From contig JARCOQ010000006.1 of the NCBI GenBank assembly GCA_029207755.1, positions 23,642,022 to 23,706,021 of the forward strand: a stretch of DNA of 64,000 nucleotides, read 5' to 3'. Below are positions 62,498 to 64,000 of the stretch, piece after piece; positions within the stretch are counted from its first letter, which is position 1, and every line of letters starts with the position of its first letter. The stretch comes from Chamaea fasciata (lineage: Eukaryota > Chordata > Aves > Passeriformes > Sylviidae). The notes under the pieces are model-generated. The model saw only the letters and a list, made by a program, of their open reading frames with translations, searched no databases and was not told where the DNA came from. The position numbers and the translations under genes were made by a program.

Positions 62498-63720
62498 ACT
62501 TGAACGGGAGAAATCTTCAGGTTGCTGCCCTTGTGAAAAGAAGTCCTGTAAAGGGCTGAAAAGCTTCTGAGATTGCAGTGACCTCAGCACCATACCTCGC
62601 TTCCTTTGCCGTAGGCTTCCTGGACTGTTAGCACTGCTTCTGTTTCTGGAAGAGCGCTAGACTTGCAGACAAAAATTTCCATGGCAAAATCAGTTTCAAA
62701 AAGCTACTTGAGTTAAAATCCACAGGAGAGTCTGTCCAAGTATATTTACTGCGATCAAGAACTTAAAACTTGAGGTTTAATTAGGCAAATACAGCTGCCT
62801 GAAACTATACAACACACGTAGTTTTTCCATTTGTGTCCCTTTGCAGTTTGTTTGCACTTCTTTGGTTTCTTTCAAGATATCATTAAAGGTTCTTGGGAGA
62901 TATTAAGATTAGATAGGAAGAGATTGTTCCAGTGGAACCTGCCAACCTTAAATTGTAATATTTCAACTGTGTGATTGTTTCACAGTTTTTCTTTTCTATG
63001 AGATAAATTGTTTCAAATGGGCACTCGCCTTATCTCAAGTACCATGACCTGGAAACCTGCTTTTTGCCACCATTATGATTACAACTGCACTTCAGGAAAA
63101 TAAGGCTTTTCACCTTAGAGGAGCCAGCTGTGTGAGTTTAGCCAGAGTACATTAAATTACTGTGAAAAATTACTGCATACAAATTTGGGTGCACTTCCGC
63201 TCTTTAAATTTTGTTTGGTTTTTTTTTTTCCCTACTTTGACACTTGTTTTCTTATTTGTAAATATCTTCAGATGTAATCTGGGAGATATTTATGATAGTG
63301 CTTATTAAAAGTTACCTGGTGTTTTTGGCTTTTTATATTTTGATAGACTCTATTGCCAGATATGGTCTTTGCTAGAAGATGCAAGAGATGTAGCTGGAAT
63401 ATATAATAGTAAAAATGATCTATTTATAATTAAACAAATTAATACATTGTATTTTTAATTTATTTGCCTTTAGATATTACCTGAATTCCAAACCACTTAC
63501 TCTGAAATTTTTGATAACTTGACCTTGCTTGTTTGGGAAAGCACAGTAATTCTATCAGTGGTCCTCAACAATCCAGAGATAAGTGATTAATTTATAACTT
63601 TGAAATGTGAAATTCTAGAACTGTGTACAGTTGTCTCAAGGCTTTCTGCAGTAGGTACTCAATTTGTACCAGATTCTTTGAGAACGAGCCTTTATTAATA
63701 AAGCCATGAGTACTGAACAT
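62498..63720 (+). other. SLC30A9: SLC30A9 3' UTR
   Basis: AT-rich sequence follows the stop with no further coding potential or recognisable repeat. It contains T-runs and runs to the AATAAA at 63697. The end point assumes cleavage 15-25 nt after that signal. Confidence 0.6.
63697..63702 (+). terminator. SLC30A9: Candidate polyadenylation signal AATAAA of SLC30A9
   Basis: A canonical hexamer 1.2 kb after the SLC30A9 stop, the only AATAAA in sense orientation that I noticed in this 3' UTR. GT-containing sequence follows it. Confidence 0.55.
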
Positions 63721-64000
63721 GCAAGTTGAAATATAAATGAAATAACCATATTTAAATAGCACTGAGGAAAATTCTTTATGCACTTTAATGTAAAATAAGA
63801 TTTGCTCGTGGGTGACAGGTGGTAATAAGACCATCCTAGTAACTCAGTTGCTTTGCTGAGTAATGGCTGAATTGCTGAAAGAAGAAATGTTTATATGAAA
63901 CACAAGTCTTCAAAAATCAATGTAAGATTATATTACAAGAATTGCAGCAAATAATAGTGGAGACCAATATGTCCATATCTGACTAAAAGCATTTTAGAAT

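Overview
The window is vertebrate nuclear DNA, most likely from a bird and probably a songbird. Four things point this way: CR1-type LINE 3' ends with the ATTCTATGATTCTGTGA-like tail, a short element made of a tRNA-Ile-like head joined to a CR1 tail (the architecture known from the zebra-finch element TguSINE1), an avian-type LTR fragment, and two compact multi-exon genes with CpG-island promoters. No prokaryotic features, CRISPR arrays or functional tRNA/rRNA genes were seen.

Two protein genes lie head-to-tail on the + strand. TMEM33 (7 coding exons, 15571-23150, 252 aa) encodes an ER/nuclear-envelope membrane protein. SLC30A9/ZnT9 (18 coding exons, 34582-62497, 569 aa) encodes the mitochondrial zinc exporter of the cation-diffusion-facilitator family. 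I rebuilt both by hand from splice sites. Every intron joins in frame with GT-AG ends, and both proteins match the families along their whole length. The same neighbour order is found on human chromosome 4p13 (from memory).

Layout: 1-14255 is gene-free DNA with homopolymers, one faint CR1 relic and two stretches that read like conserved non-coding DNA. 14256-15570 holds a CR1 fragment followed by the TMEM33 CpG-island promoter. 15571-23150 is TMEM33, followed by a probable long 3' UTR with several AATAAA signals to about 27.3 kb. 27.3-33.8 kb is intergenic and includes an AT-rich multi-hairpin repeat. 33834-34196 is a CR1 3' end sitting just upstream of the SLC30A9 CpG-island promoter, which starts with a perfect 18-bp palindrome. 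34582-62497 is SLC30A9, with an LTR fragment in intron 3 and the SINE and another CR1 in intron 16. A 3' UTR with AATAAA at 63697 closes the gene.

The best hidden signal is in TMEM33 intron 3. Its donor reads GTATCCTTTT with a TTCCTTATG branch-like element 13 nt before the acceptor, the signature of a minor (U12-type) spliceosomal intron. I found no convincing previously undescribed biological system; the other findings are regulatory, repeat and protein-motif observations.
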